Shown one piece after another: positions 53,544 to 64,000 of a DNA stretch of 64,000 nt; the stretch's first letter is position 1; every line of letters begins with the position of its first letter. The notes below the pieces were generated by a model, which was not told the DNA's origin, searched no databases, and worked only from the letters and a program-made list of their open reading frames with translations. The stretch spans positions 1,157,872 to 1,221,871 of the forward strand of contig NZ_BLJO01000001.1 of assembly GCF_009932555.1 (NCBI RefSeq), in the 5' to 3' direction. The position numbers were made by a program, and so were the translations under genes. This DNA is from Steroidobacter agaridevorans. GTDB lineage: Bacteria; Pseudomonadota; Gammaproteobacteria; Steroidobacterales; Steroidobacteraceae.

Positions 53544-56087
53544 TTACTGTTGCGTGATGCGCACGTCGTCGATGCCCGCTTCGACCAGGCTCGCCGTGCC
53601 TGCATCCGCTGCTTCGATCAACAAGCGCACGGTCTGCCCGGCAAACGCATTGAGACTGGCCGACGCCGTGGACCATGCGCCATCGACATCGGTCGCCGAT
53701 GCGAGCCGCTGAAACACCACGCTGGTCGTCGATGTGCCAACGACGCTGACCCGCAGGAAGTCCGCGCTGGTCGCGTTACTGCCATGAGCAAGGTACTGGC
53801 TGAACGTCAGCGTCAGCGTCCCCGTTGCCGGCAAGGCAATGGCCGGTGAACGAATCGAAGTGACGCCGCCATCGATGTCGTTCACCCCTGCGCTTGCCCC
53901 TGCCAGCCGAGCAGTGACGAGATCGTTACTGCCGCTGGTCGTCGTGCCGAGTTGTTTGGCGCCGCTGGAATCGGTCGCTTCAGGATCGCCGCGTTCCCAC
54001 GCTCCAGAGATGGCGGTATCCGTGCCGTTCGGATTCGTCTGCCAACCCAAGCTGGTCTCGAAGGTATCCTCGAACACGACCGTGCCGCCGCCGCCCTGGC
54101 ACGAAGCCGGAACGTTGAAGCCATTGGTCGGAGCGGTGCTGCCCGAACCGCCGCTGACTGCGTTCGCGCCGAGACCGAATGCCGCGAAGGCTTCCCACAC
54201 ACGACAAACATCTTCGCCGCCGTGGTTATCCATTGCCGCCTGGATGATGCCGTCGCGCACTTGAGTGAAGGTCGGATTGCACGCCGTGTTCTTCAATCCC
54301 TCGTTCACGTACAACATCATGCGCTGATTGCCCGCGCCGCCGGCAGCGTTGTAGAGATTGGAACTGAAGCCCCATTGATCGACGAGCTTCCAATACACCT
54401 CCCACGCTGCTTGCGCCCACACTGAGCCGACGCCGTGTGGAACCGCCATGCCGTTGATGCTCGCATACGTCCAGGTGTTGACGGCCGGATCGGTGCTGTA
54501 ACGCTGCGTGCGAATGCCCGCTCCGCTGGTCGCCTGGCCTAGCGCATACGTGCCCATGCCACGCGGAGTGGCTCCCGTGTCGCTGGCTCGCGCGGTGTAT
54601 GCAAGCGCCCACCAATCCGACAGACCTTCGCCGGGCTGCTGACGATTCGTGAGGCAGTTGACGTTCGACGGTCCGCCGACCAGACGATTGGAAATGCCGT
54701 GGCCATACTCGTGCACCACGATGCCCGCATCCAGGTCGCCATCGCGATCCGGATTGGGACTGGTCCAGACATACATCTGCATGCGCGGCCGCGAGCCGTC
54801 GGCCGGTGTGGCGAAGTTGGCGTTGTTGGTGCCGCCGCCGTCTTGAGCTTCGGCTCTCACGGAATCGTTGCCCGCCCCACCGCGGCCATAGTTGTTGACC
54901 TGAAAGTTACCGGCCGCCTCGTCGAAGCCGTACTGATACTGAACATCGTGAATGATGTTGTTCCAGTAGAACAAATTGGTCACCGCACTCGGACGATACG
55001 TGCTCGGCGCTCCCGAGAGATTGATCGCGAAGTCGAAGTTGAGCGCCGCACCGCCGCTCGGACTGGAGCCTGCGTCTGGCGAATTGTTGTTATCCGTATC
55101 GGTGTAGGCCGAGACGTTGTTGCCTTCGGTCGTGGTGAACTCCGCGCCCGCCGCTCCATTCGTGTCGTGCCATCCGAACGGCGACGCGAGGCTGTTCGCG
55201 GGATTCACTACGAGCGTTCGGCCATCGGACGGAGGCAGCGGGCTCGTGTGCGTCGGACTCTCCACCGGCTGTGCATACACCCGATATTGGTCGGCGACCG
55301 TTCCATCGAAGCGCGTCCAAACCTGACCCGTGTCGGCGTCGACGGTAAAGTCCCAGGTGTGCTGCTGATCCGGCGTATCGATCTGGAAATTCCACACCAG
55401 GCGCGCCTCGCCTCGTCGGATCGGCAACAACATCAGGCGGCCCTTCGGCGGCTTCACCGGGACGCCGCTCATGCTCGAGAACTTCGCTGCCGCACTCACT
55501 GCTTCGGCGAGCTGCATCCTCGGACGCAGCGAACGCACCGACTGCGCCAATCCCGGCAAAAATGAATTGTTCACGCTGATGATGCGGCCGTCGCGATTCA
55601 CATTGATCTGCAGCTGCGCGTTGTACACCGGGATGCCGGCGTGACGCTGCTGCAAATAAATGTGCGTGGCGCCGGTCACTCGCGAGTACACGACGTCCGA
55701 CACCGCATATCCCTGCAGGTCGGACGGCTCGAGTCCCAGCGCAGCGACGTTGCTGCGAATGAACGCCATCGCCAGATCCATGTGCCGGCCACTCGCCTTG
55801 CCCGTGAGATAGCCGCGCTGGCTGGACAGCGAGCTCACTGCGCCGGTGGTGTCATTGGATTCCACGGTGAGCTCTTCCACATTGGCTATCAGTCCCTGAA
55901 TCGATTCAGGCTGAATGGCGTCGGTGGATCGACCCGCGGTGAAGCCCCGGTTGAGATCGAGCCGCGCGTCGAAGTGACGTTCGGCATCCTGCGTCGGCGA
56001 TATTTCTTGAGCGCTTGCCGGCGAGAGCCAGGACAGGCCGCAAGCGACTGACAGCGACGCGACGGTGAATCCTCGGCATCGGTTCAT
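53544..56087 (-). CDS. secreted M36 (fungalysin) metallopeptidase
   Basis: This 847-aa protein has a signal peptide (FTVASLSVACGLSWLSPASAQ) and a long FTP/propeptide region (GYAVSDVVYSRVTGATHIYL, GRIISVNNSFLPGL). The M36 catalytic domain contains the zinc motif HEYGHGISNRL and downstream QPGEGLSDWWA with the third ligand Glu. The C-terminal 180 residues form a jelly-roll/MAM-like domain (GWQTNPNGTDT..., ending VEAGIDDVRITQQ) used in secreted proteases for substrate or surface binding. AAGGAG lies 7 nt before the ATG at 56087. It probably degrades extracellular protein. Confidence 0.93.
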   Translation of the reverse strand: MNRCRGFTVASLSVACGLSWLSPASAQEISPTQDAERHFDARLDLNRGFTAGRSTDAIQPESIQGLIANVEELTVESNDTTGAVSSLSSQRGYLTGKASGRHMDLAMAFIRSNVAALGLEPSDLQGYAVSDVVYSRVTGATHIYLQQRHAGIPVYNAQLQINVNRDGRIISVNNSFLPGLAQSVRSLRPRMQLAEAVSAAAKFSSMSGVPVKPPKGRLMLLPIRRGEARLVWNFQIDTPDQQHTWDFTVDADTGQVWTRFDGTVADQYRVYAQPVESPTHTSPLPPSDGRTLVVNPANSLASPFGWHDTNGAAGAEFTTTEGNNVSAYTDTDNNNSPDAGSSPSGGAALNFDFAINLSGAPSTYRPSAVTNLFYWNNIIHDVQYQYGFDEAAGNFQVNNYGRGGAGNDSVRAEAQDGGGTNNANFATPADGSRPRMQMYVWTSPNPDRDGDLDAGIVVHEYGHGISNRLVGGPSNVNCLTNRQQPGEGLSDWWALAYTARASDTGATPRGMGTYALGQATSGAGIRTQRYSTDPAVNTWTYASINGMAVPHGVGSVWAQAAWEVYWKLVDQWGFSSNLYNAAGGAGNQRMMLYVNEGLKNTACNPTFTQVRDGIIQAAMDNHGGEDVCRVWEAFAAFGLGANAVSGGSGSTAPTNGFNVPASCQGGGGTVVFEDTFETSLGWQTNPNGTDTAISGAWERGDPEATDSSGAKQLGTTTSGSNDLVTARLAGASAGVNDIDGGVTSIRSPAIALPATGTLTLTFSQYLAHGSNATSADFLRVSVVGTSTTSVVFQRLASATDVDGAWSTASASLNAFAGQTVRLLIEAADAGTASLVEAGIDDVRITQQ

Positions 56088-56244
56088 GATGCAACTCCTT
56101 CCGTGAGTAAACATTGAGGATGTAGGTCACGCGCGATTCAGCACGCCTCGCTTGCCGCTGTCAACTGGGCATGATCGATGTTAGTTCGCGCCGCGTGACA
56201 CGTCCCAATGTCACGCGTTTGATTTGTCGACAAGCGGCAGTGCT

Positions 56245-57957
56245 TCAGAACTCCTGCCAGGCAGCGTCGTGACCGCTCGCCTTCGCGAGCGGCGCACTGG
56301 GTTGGCTCCCGGTCGAACGCGATGGTTTCGCCGGCCGGCGCAACGGCGTAACAGCAGGCTTGACGGTGTGAACGCCCTGCTTGACCTGCGCACCTGAGGA
56401 TTCGCGAGTACGGAACTGGCCGACCTGCGCCACCAGGCCCTGCGCCTGCTGCTCCAACGCCTTGCTCGCCGCCGACGCCTCTTCCACGAGTGCTGCGTTC
56501 TGCTGCGTAGTCGTGTCCATCTGCGACACTGCGTTGTTCACCTGGTCGATGCCCTGCGCCTGCTCTTCGCTCGCCGCTGCGATCTCGGCCACGATGTCGC
56601 TGACGCGCTTCACCGCTTCCATGATGTCATTCAGTGTGCGACCCGACTCGTCCACCAGTTCCGAACCGGCCTTCACCTTGTCGACCGAGTCGTTGATGAG
56701 ATCTTTGATCTCCTTGGCGGCCGTGGCGCTGCGCTGAGCGAGGCTGCGCACTTCGCTGGCGACAACCGCAAATCCACGACCTTGCTCGCCGGCGCGGGCA
56801 GCTTCCACCGCCGCGTTGAGCGCGAGCAGGTTCGTCTGGAAGGCGATCTCGTCGATCACGCTGATGATGTCCGCGATCTTGCGGCTCGAACCGTTGATCT
56901 CCTCCATCGCCTGGACTGTGCGCTGGACGACTGCGCCGCCTTTTTCCGCGTGCGAGCGCGCGTTGCTGGAGAGCTGGTTCGCCTGGCGGGCGTTGTCCGC
57001 ATTCTGCTTCACGGTCGCCGTCATCTCCTCCATGCTCGACGCCGTTTCTTCCAGCGCCGCGGCCTGCTCTTGCGTGCGCTGGCTCAGGTCGTCGTTGCCG
57101 CGAGCGATCTGCAACGTGCCCGTCGACATGGAACCCGACAATGACTTGGTCGTCGAGACGATGTCATGCAACTTTTCGATGAAGCCGTTGAGCGAAGTCG
57201 AGATCTCGCCGAACTCCGCATTCAACCGCGGCAGGCGATAGGTCAGGTCACCGTCGCCGGCCCGCAAGTCTTCGGTCGCGCGAAGTACCTGATGCAGCGG
57301 ATTCACGATACTGCGGGCGATCAGCATCGCCAGCGCGATCGACAACGCAATCGCGAGCGCACCGCCGCCCATGAGCACGACATCGAGCGTCTTGCGGGCG
57401 GCCGCGGCGGCCGCCGTGCGCTCGCCCAAGAGATCGTCCTCAACGTCCACGATCTCAGCGAGCTTGGCGCGCATCGCATCCATGCCCTGCTTGCCGTGCG
57501 CCTCGCGCTCGAACTGCACGAGCGCGTCCATGGCCTTGCCGCCTGCGTTCACTTCACGGCGCAAGGCAAATGACGGCTCCACCGCCTTTTGCAGCCAGTC
57601 CTGCTGTGAACGCTTCAAATCCTCCAGTCGGCGCTGCTGTGCCTGATTGTCCGCGGTGAGCTCGCGGAGCGCATCGAAGCTTGCGTTGAACGCCGTCTGC
57701 CCGCTCTGGAACGGCTCCAGAAACGAGTCCGTGCCGGTCATCAGGTAACCGCGCTGGCCGGTTTCCATGTTGATCAGCGCCTGCAAGGTGCGATCGGCCT
57801 GCTGGATCACTTCGTAGGTATGGATGTTCATGTCCTGCGATCGCAGCTGTTTGCTCTGACTGAGCTTGGCAGCCGTGATCAGGCCCATCAGGATCGCAAC
57901 GATGATGCCGAAGGCCATCATCAGTCGCGCGTTGATCTTCAAATTTGCAAAGCTCAT
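56245..57957 (-). CDS. methyl-accepting chemotaxis protein with CHASE3 sensor
   Basis: This 570-aa protein has a first transmembrane helix ([19 protein letters not shown]) and a periplasmic CHASE3-type helical domain ([23 protein letters not shown] region). Then follow a second helix ([22 protein letters not shown]), HAMP, and a cytoplasmic signalling hairpin with the kinase-control tip [22 protein letters not shown]. The C terminus ends AWQEF, fitting the xWxxF tether for CheR/CheB. ATG 57957 is where the family begins and lies 7 nt after the porin stop, so the receptor and porin share a transcript. The ligand is unknown. Confidence 0.94.
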   Translation of the reverse strand: MSFANLKINARLMMAFGIIVAILMGLITAAKLSQSKQLRSQDMNIHTYEVIQQADRTLQALINMETGQRGYLMTGTDSFLEPFQSGQTAFNASFDALRELTADNQAQQRRLEDLKRSQQDWLQKAVEPSFALRREVNAGGKAMDALVQFEREAHGKQGMDAMRAKLAEIVDVEDDLLGERTAAAAAARKTLDVVLMGGGALAIALSIALAMLIARSIVNPLHQVLRATEDLRAGDGDLTYRLPRLNAEFGEISTSLNGFIEKLHDIVSTTKSLSGSMSTGTLQIARGNDDLSQRTQEQAAALEETASSMEEMTATVKQNADNARQANQLSSNARSHAEKGGAVVQRTVQAMEEINGSSRKIADIISVIDEIAFQTNLLALNAAVEAARAGEQGRGFAVVASEVRSLAQRSATAAKEIKDLINDSVDKVKAGSELVDESGRTLNDIMEAVKRVSDIVAEIAAASEEQAQGIDQVNNAVSQMDTTTQQNAALVEEASAASKALEQQAQGLVAQVGQFRTRESSGAQVKQGVHTVKPAVTPLRRPAKPSRSTGSQPSAPLAKASGHDAAWQEF

Positions 57958-57964
57958 GGCGTTC

Positions 57965-59140
57965 TCAGTAGGTGAAATCGATATCAAGCTGGATCAGATC
58001 GAACGGCCGCGGCGCTATCGATGAAATGTTCACTTGGTTGTGCAGATACGACAGCGAGCTGCTCCAACGTCCCGCCGGCCGATACGAGAGCCGGAAGGCA
58101 TGGCCGCGCGAGTCTGTGCTGCCACCGCCGAAATCGCCGTCCATCAATTGACCGAATAGCGCGTCTTTCTCGATCCGCGTGTAGTGATAGCCGATGCGCC
58201 AGTGCTTCAGTCGCGAGGCGTTCACGGTGACGCCTGCTGCATACGCAAGGTCATCGTCAGATGCCGCCACGTTGCGCGCCAGGTGCATGAATACGGTGAG
58301 CGAACCGGGGTAACGCTGCATCGTCAGCTCGGAGGCGAGCTCGGCGACATCGAAGTCGTTCAGCAGCTCGCCGGCCGCGTTCAAGCTATTGCCGTATGGA
58401 TTGACGCCGTCGAGGAACGGCTTTTGGCCGGCGACATGAGTGAAGTCGGTATAGGCTGCGGCAACCGTCAAGCGAGCAGGCGCGTCCTCGGCGCTCGCAA
58501 AGCCGAGTTGCAAACCGCTTTGCCGCGAATCGGCCGCATCGGCGCGCGTTTGCAGCCAGAAGTGATGGGCATTGGCGAACCAGCCGGAGTCGCTGCGATA
58601 GGCGCTCGACCACCCTTCCGGATTGAAATCGCCGCCGATGAAGACGCTCTGCGCGGGCTGCCAGTTCGGGTAAGCGACCTTGCCGGCAACCACGCGCAAC
58701 TCCGGCGCAATCGACCACTGCAGATAAGCCAGATCGACACCCAAGCTTCGCCGCGAGTACCCGCCGGAGAACGTCAAATGCGCAGAGCGCGGATCACCCT
58801 CGCCCGTCGACAGCCTGAATCCGGTAAGCAGGGAATCGGTGATTTCCGCTTGCACGCCGAAGCGTGCACGAACGCGCTGACGGTCGTTGTCCACTGGGCC
58901 GACATCGATGCTTTCGGCGCGATATCGGGCGTCGCCCGAGAAGGCGAGATTGCCGACGATCGGGTCGCGATCTGCGGCCGGAGCGGCACCCGCGTCCGGG
59001 CCTATTCTTTCCTCCAGCGCTTTGACACGCTCCCGCAGCGCCTGCAGTTCCGCTGCCTGGGCGTCGGAGGCTTCGGCGTAGACGTCGGGCGCAAAACAGA
59101 CGGCGATGGACACTGCGACGGCGAGTCTTCTACCACGCAT
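57965..59140 (-). CDS. putative porin (Porin_5-like)
   Basis: This 391-aa protein has a signal peptide ([19 protein letters not shown]) and a short coiled coil ([19 protein letters not shown]) for trimer or peptidoglycan contact. An antiparallel beta-barrel follows with alternating hydrophobic strands and the terminal aromatic residue (DIDFTY) needed for outer-membrane insertion. It starts at 59140; an in-frame upstream extension to 59308 lacks signal-peptide character. The chemoreceptor gene follows 7 nt downstream. The channel's solute is unknown, but pairing with a chemoreceptor suggests a nutrient. Confidence 0.85.
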   Translation of the reverse strand: MRGRRLAVAVSIAVCFAPDVYAEASDAQAAELQALRERVKALEERIGPDAGAAPAADRDPIVGNLAFSGDARYRAESIDVGPVDNDRQRVRARFGVQAEITDSLLTGFRLSTGEGDPRSAHLTFSGGYSRRSLGVDLAYLQWSIAPELRVVAGKVAYPNWQPAQSVFIGGDFNPEGWSSAYRSDSGWFANAHHFWLQTRADAADSRQSGLQLGFASAEDAPARLTVAAAYTDFTHVAGQKPFLDGVNPYGNSLNAAGELLNDFDVAELASELTMQRYPGSLTVFMHLARNVAASDDDLAYAAGVTVNASRLKHWRIGYHYTRIEKDALFGQLMDGDFGGGSTDSRGHAFRLSYRPAGRWSSSLSYLHNQVNISSIAPRPFDLIQLDIDFTY

Positions 59141-59446
59141 ACCTATTTCTGCCCAAACATCTATCAACCGATCTCGTGGTATCACATCGACACCGATCAG
59201 TAGCGCTTGAGTGAAGGCGCGGCCTTTCAGGCGCCGCCTTACGTGGATAGACGCAGAGGTGTTGAGTACCAAGTGGGGCCTCTCCCTAACGCCGAGCCAG
59301 CCGCGCACCTGGCGTGAAGTGCGTCACGGTCCGCGGAGGCAGTTTCACAGCACCGCGCGGCACGCCACTGGACCATGGCCCAATGCGCCGCGCCGGTGCG
59401 AACGTTTCAATTCAGCATTGCCGGCGGTGCGCGGAGGCCTATCAGC
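59141..59446. other. intergenic region with imperfect hairpin, no gene seen
   Basis: These 306 nt separate the divergent porin and glycine-zipper lipoprotein genes and must carry both promoters. An imperfect inverted repeat lies at 59214-59240 (AAGGCGCGGCCT-TTC-AGGCGCCGCCTT, two mismatched positions). No supported open frame is present. Confidence 0.55.
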
Positions 59447-60037
59447 ATGTACAACTCCATGTCGAAGCGAGTGAGTCTGTGCGTCGTTGTCGTCACGCTG
59501 GCGGCGCTGGCCGGATGCGAAATGACCTCGCATCGTGTCGGGCAAAGCGCGACCGTGCAGTTCGGTGTCGTGCAAAACGCCCAGCAAGTCACGCTGGACT
59601 CGCAAGCCGCGCAAGGAGCGATCATCGGCGGAACCATCGGCTTGCTGGCAAGCGGACGCGGCTCACGAGGACGCGGTGCCGCTACGGGAGCTGTGCTCGG
59701 TGGTGCGGCCACAGCGGCCACTCAGGGCAATCGCACCGGCATTCAATACACGGTGCAAATGTCAGATGGGAGCTCAGTACGCATCATCAGCGATCAGCGC
59801 GAGATCAAGCCCAACGATTGCGTCGCCATCGAGCGGGTTGGCAATAGCGCGAACATCCGTCGCGCTTCCTCGGACTACTGCGACCCGGCCAACGCCGAGG
59901 CCATCAGCAAGGTGAGCGATGCCAGCAAATCGGAAGCCGGCCACTGCCAGGCCGCGAAAGAGGAACTCGCGGCGGCAGAGGACGAGAAGGCAGTGGACCT
60001 TGCCAGCCGCAAGGTCGAGCTGTTGTGCGATGACTGA
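59447..60037 (+). CDS. glycine-zipper outer-membrane lipoprotein
   Basis: This 196-aa protein has a lipobox LAALAGC followed by a glycine-zipper segment (GAIIGGTIGLLASG, then GAATGAVLGGAATAA) as in SlyB/PcP/RcpA-type lipoproteins. A small beta domain follows (YTVQMSDGSSVRIISDQREI) and a C-terminal acidic coiled coil with paired Cys residues. The start at 59447 sits directly before the signal peptide; an upstream frame to 59375 is rejected. Its 3' end comes within 9 nt of the convergent binding-protein gene. Envelope integrity is the usual inferred role. Confidence 0.82.
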   Translation: MYNSMSKRVSLCVVVVTLAALAGCEMTSHRVGQSATVQFGVVQNAQQVTLDSQAAQGAIIGGTIGLLASGRGSRGRGAATGAVLGGAATAATQGNRTGIQYTVQMSDGSSVRIISDQREIKPNDCVAIERVGNSANIRRASSDYCDPANAEAISKVSDASKSEAGHCQAAKEELAAAEDEKAVDLASRKVELLCDD

Positions 60038-60046
60038 CTATTTGCA

Positions 60047-61780
60047 TCAGCGCGCCTTGCCATCCTTCCAGGCCTGCAGCAGCTGCTCGTACGACACGGT
60101 CTCGCCCTTGGGCTTTTCGTTCGCGAGCTTCGCCCAGGGCGCCGACTTGTTCGACAGCCAGGTGGTTGGATCCTGTTTCGGATTGAGCTTCGGCGGACAG
60201 TTCTTCATGCCGGCGCGTTCCAGCCGGGCGAGAATGCGATCCATCTGATCGGCGAGGTTATCCATCGCCGCCTGCGGCGTGCGCTCGCCGGTAACGGCAG
60301 TCGCGACGTTCTGCCACCACAGCTGCGCGAGCTTCGGATAGTCGGGCACGTTGTTCCCCGTCGGCGTCCACGCAACGCGCGCGGGACTGCGATAGAACTC
60401 GATCAGTCCGCCGTACTTCGCCGCATTCTTCGTGAAGTAGTCGTGGCGAATGTCACTGTCGCGAATGAACGTGAGACCGACGATGGATTTCTTCAGCGAC
60501 ACGGTTTTCGCGGTAACAAATTGCGCATACAGCCAGGCCGCGGCGAGACGGTTCGGATCGTGTCCGCGAAAGAACGTCCACGAGCCCACATCCTGATAGC
60601 CGTTCTGCATGCCGTCCTTCCAATAAGGTCCGTGCGGCGACGGCGCCATCCGCCACTTCGGCGTGCCGTCCGCGTTCACGACCGGCAGGCCTTTCTTCGT
60701 CATGTCGGCAGTGAATGCCGTGTACCAAAAGATCTGCTGCGCAATCTCTCCTTGCGCGGGCACAGGGCCGGACTCGGAGAACGTCATGCCCATCGATTGC
60801 GCCGGAGCGTACTTCTTCATCCAGTCGATGTACTTGGTGAGCGCGTACACGGCTGCGGGTGAGTTCGCAGCACCGCCGCGCGCGACCGAAGCGCCCACTG
60901 GCGTGCACTTGTCCGCAGCAACGCGAATGCCCCACTCATCCACCGGCATGCCGTTGGGAATGCCTTTGTCCGCCGCGCCGGCCATCGACAGCCAGGCGTC
61001 GGTGAAGCGCCAGCCCAACGAAGGATCCTTCTTGCCGTAGTCCATGTGTCCATACACGCGCTTGCCATCGAGCTGCTTCACGTCGTTGCTGAAGAACTCG
61101 GCAATGTCTTCGTACGCGCTCCAGTTCACCGGCACGCCGAGCTCGTAGCCGTATTTCTTCTTGAATCGCTCCTGCAGATCCTTGCGGGCAAACCAATCGG
61201 CGCGAAACCAATAAACATTGGCGAACTGCTGATCGGGCAGCTGATACAGCTTGCCGTCCGCCGCGGTCGTGAACTTCCGGCCGATGAAGTCGTTGAGATC
61301 GAGCCCGGGATTGGTGAACGCTTTGCCCGTGGTCGCCATGAAATCCGACAACGGCAGGATCGCGCCGTAGCGGTAGTGCGTGCCGATCAAATCGGAATCG
61401 GTGATCCAGCCGTCGTAGATGGATTTGCCGGACTGCATCGAAGTCTGCAGCTTCTCGACCACGTCGCCTTCCTGGATCAGGTCGTGCTTGACCTTGATGC
61501 CGGTGATTTCCTCGAAGGCGCGCGCCAGGATCTTCGCTTCATATTCGTGCGTGGTGATCGTTTCCGAGACCACGCTGATTTCTTTGATGCCCTTGGTGCG
61601 CAGCTGATTGGCCGCGCCGATGAACCATTTCAGCTCCGCGAGCTGCTGGTCCTTGCTCAGGGTTGCGGGTTGGAATTCCTGATCGATCCATTTCTTCGCC
61701 GCCGCCTCGTCGGCGCTGGAAGCCGCCGCGAAACATAAGGCCACCGCAGAGATCGCAACCCGGAGCACCTGCTTGTTCAT
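60047..61780 (-). CDS. glpV: glycerol-type ABC transporter substrate-binding protein
   Basis: This 577-aa periplasmic binding protein has a signal peptide (VAISAVALCFAAASSAD). The mature N terminus KKWIDQEFQPATLSKDQQ and the block TTHEYEAKILARAFEEITGI are typical of the glycerol-binding proteins of the GlpSTPQV system. It is longer than common family-1 binding proteins (about 420 aa), as that subgroup is. The DUF2160 gene immediately upstream and two permeases beyond it confirm the system. It would deliver glycerol (or a related polyol) to the membrane permeases. It is the last gene of the operon. Confidence 0.9.
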   Translation of the reverse strand: MNKQVLRVAISAVALCFAAASSADEAAAKKWIDQEFQPATLSKDQQLAELKWFIGAANQLRTKGIKEISVVSETITTHEYEAKILARAFEEITGIKVKHDLIQEGDVVEKLQTSMQSGKSIYDGWITDSDLIGTHYRYGAILPLSDFMATTGKAFTNPGLDLNDFIGRKFTTAADGKLYQLPDQQFANVYWFRADWFARKDLQERFKKKYGYELGVPVNWSAYEDIAEFFSNDVKQLDGKRVYGHMDYGKKDPSLGWRFTDAWLSMAGAADKGIPNGMPVDEWGIRVAADKCTPVGASVARGGAANSPAAVYALTKYIDWMKKYAPAQSMGMTFSESGPVPAQGEIAQQIFWYTAFTADMTKKGLPVVNADGTPKWRMAPSPHGPYWKDGMQNGYQDVGSWTFFRGHDPNRLAAAWLYAQFVTAKTVSLKKSIVGLTFIRDSDIRHDYFTKNAAKYGGLIEFYRSPARVAWTPTGNNVPDYPKLAQLWWQNVATAVTGERTPQAAMDNLADQMDRILARLERAGMKNCPPKLNPKQDPTTWLSNKSAPWAKLANEKPKGETVSYEQLLQAWKDGKAR

Positions 61781-61806
61781 GGTTCCTCGCTAGACTGAAC
61801 TGAACC

Positions 61807-62088
61807 CTATCCCCACCGCATCACGCACACGAGACCGACTGCACCGAGCATCGCGCCCCACCACTGAGTGAGATCGGTGACGCCGGTCCACGCCAGATTG
61901 ATATACGCCGCCAGCAGCAGACCGATGAAGAGACGATCGCCGCGCGTCGTGACCAGCGGCAACAAGCCTTTGCGCGGCACCGTCGGCGAGCGCAGCTCCC
62001 AAATCGTCATCCCGATCAGCATCAAGGCAATACAAACGAAGAAGATCGCCACCGGCGCAGTCCATGCCATCCACGACAGCAGGTCCAT
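61807..62088 (-). CDS. DUF2160 small membrane protein of glycerol ABC transporter
   Basis: This 93-aa protein has a pair of N-terminal helices (WTAPVAIFFVCIALMLIGMTIWEL) with a WE motif, then GDRLFIGLLLAAYINLAW and a third helix. This is the DUF2160 family found almost only in glycerol-type ABC operons (sometimes called GlpU). Its ATG shares one base with the stop of the permease (TGATG at 62086-62090). An accessory role in transport is known only by association. Confidence 0.88.
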   Translation of the reverse strand: MDLLSWMAWTAPVAIFFVCIALMLIGMTIWELRSPTVPRKGLLPLVTTRGDRLFIGLLLAAYINLAWTGVTDLTQWWGAMLGAVGLVCVMRWG

Positions 62089-62896
62089 CACACCCTCCCC
62101 ATCGCGAAGCCCTTGGCGATGTAGCGACGAACGAAATAGATGACCAGCGCGCCCGGCACGATCGTCAACACGCCCGCCGCCGCCAGGGTTCCCCAATCCA
62201 TGCCCGCGGCGGACACGGTGCGAGTCATCGTCGCCGCAATCGGCTTGGCGTCCACGGAAGTCAGCGTGCGCGCGAGCAACAGCTCGACCCAGGAAAACAT
62301 GAAGCAGAAAAACGCCGTGACGCCGATGCCGGCTTTGATCAACGGCAGCAGGATCCGGATGAAGAATCGCGGGAAGGAGTAACCGTCGATATACGCGGTT
62401 TCGTCTATCTCACGCGGCACGCCCGAGATGAAGCCTTCCAGAATCCACACGGCCAGCGGCACATTGAAGACCATGTGCGCCAGGGCCACAGCGATATGCG
62501 TATCGATGAGACCGAGCGCCGTGTAGAGCTGAAAGAAAGGCAGCAGGAACACTGCCGGCGCCGTCATGCGATTGGTCAGGAGCCAGAAGAACAGGTGCTT
62601 GTCGCCAAGAAAGGAATAGCGCGAGAACGCGTACGCGGCCGGCAAGGCGATCGTCACCGACAGCACGGTGTTGATCGTCACGTAGACGATCGAGTTGATA
62701 TAGCCGTCGTACCACGATGGGTCGGTCAGAATGCCGATGTAGTTCGCCAACGAAAAGGATTCCGGGAACCAGGCGAACGCGCCGGTGATGGCCTCGTTAC
62801 TGCGCAGGCTCATGTGCCCGAGCCAATAGATCGGGGCGAGCGTGAACACCAGGTACAGAACGAGCAGGATCCGGCGTCCCGGAAAGGAACGCGCGC

Positions 62897-62900
<4 letters not shown>
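62088..62900 (-). CDS. glpQ: glycerol-type ABC transporter permease (MalG/GlpQ-like)
   Basis: This 270-aa protein has six helices, with the first at ILLVLYLVFTLAPIYWLG, and the EAA loop EGFISGVPREIDETAYIDGYSFPRFFIRILLPL that contacts the ATPase. Size and the EAA position match the MalG-type half of polyol/sugar transporters. It overlaps both neighbours (ATGA with the upstream permease, one base with DUF2160), so translation is coupled. Confidence 0.92.
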
Positions 62901-63783
<883 letters not shown>

Positions 63784-63787
<4 letters not shown>

Positions 63788-64000
63788 GCAACTCTCCGGT
63801 CATCGGCGTAGAGCGCGCACTTGTCAGGTGGAATGTAGGCGAACGCGGGCCCGACGCCGACGGCTTCGCTTGCGTGTCGTACCTTGCTCCACGCCGTGCG
63901 CCGACCGATCTGGAGTTGCACCATCCACTGCGTGCCTTGATCCTGAGCCGAGGTGACGATGGCCGGCACTCGATTCGGCCCGGGCGACGAATGCACCTCC
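63784..64000 (-). CDS. ABC transporter ATP-binding protein, C-terminal end (start beyond window)
   Basis: Only the last 71 codons are in the window. They show the TOBE-type C-terminal domain of MalK-like ATPases (QWMVQLQIGRRTAW, then VGVGPAFAYIPPDKCALYADD). The frame is open to the right edge (a GTG at 63996 is internal, not a start). It overlaps the first permease by 4 nt. It should be one of the two ATPases (GlpS/GlpT) of the glycerol-type transporter, with the rest to the right. Confidence 0.8.

Noticed and set aside
59214..59240. imperfect hairpin as a REP element or terminator
   Set aside because: It lies between divergent genes, has mismatches, and no second copy was noticed in the window.

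Overview
The window is high-GC, densely coded DNA from a Gram-negative bacterium. TonB-dependent receptor, NodT-type outer-membrane factor, a porin, lipoproteins and a YbhGFSR-like efflux operon all point to a proteobacterium. The TonB receptor/TPR-sulfotransferase pair and CYP153 would fit a Steroidobacter-like gammaproteobacterium or an alphaproteobacterium, but this is inference from gene content. No rRNA, tRNA, CRISPR array or insertion sequence was recognised.

Region 1 (1-20172) is part of a trans-acyltransferase polyketide synthase cluster, almost all on the minus strand. In transcription order it holds: a small Ea22-like protein; a 68-aa unknown; a 2128-aa PKS (ACP, DUF2156-like domain, tryptophanase/tyrosine-phenol-lyase-like PLP domain, KS, ACP, terminal thioester reductase); an SDR; a GMC-type flavoprotein; two paralogous START-like membrane-anchored proteins; and a PKS that runs off the left edge (GNAT loading domain, ACP, KS, KR, ACP, KS, DH, KR...). 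Neither PKS has an internal AT. A divergent gene encodes a PedC/PksD-type discrete AT homologue, probably a proofreading acyl hydrolase. The DUF2156-PLP-lyase didomain inside a PKS is the most unusual object here. It recalls the DUF-SH didomain that installs sulfur in the leinamycin family, but here it sits in a proteobacterial-type cluster that ends in reductive release.

Region 2 (20117-31332) holds an HxlR-AraC-EamA exporter unit, a YCII protein, a PepSY membrane protein with a Fur-like palindrome upstream, a Tat-exported beta-lactamase-fold hydrolase, a DUF6159/2Fe-2S ferredoxin/CYP153 unit, and two lipoproteins.

Region 3 (31457-44158) begins with a CecR-like TetR regulator divergent from a five-gene efflux operon (membrane fusion protein, double ABC ATPase, two permeases, NodT factor) with three ATGA overlaps and a 20-bp palindrome in the intergenic gap. 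It continues with a TetR regulator overlapping an odd fusion (unknown domain plus TetR ligand domain, no helix-turn-helix), a large arylsulfatase and an acyltransferase-3 protein.

Region 4 (44191-60037) holds gamma-glutamyltransferase with an overlapping unknown gene, a LysE exporter, a sulfite-oxidase-fold molybdoprotein, a TPR-sulfotransferase coupled to a TonB-dependent receptor, a small lipoprotein, an M36 metallopeptidase, a chemoreceptor coupled to a porin, and a glycine-zipper lipoprotein.

Region 5 (60047-64000) is a glycerol-type ABC importer (binding protein, DUF2160 protein, two permeases, start of an ATPase) running off the right edge.
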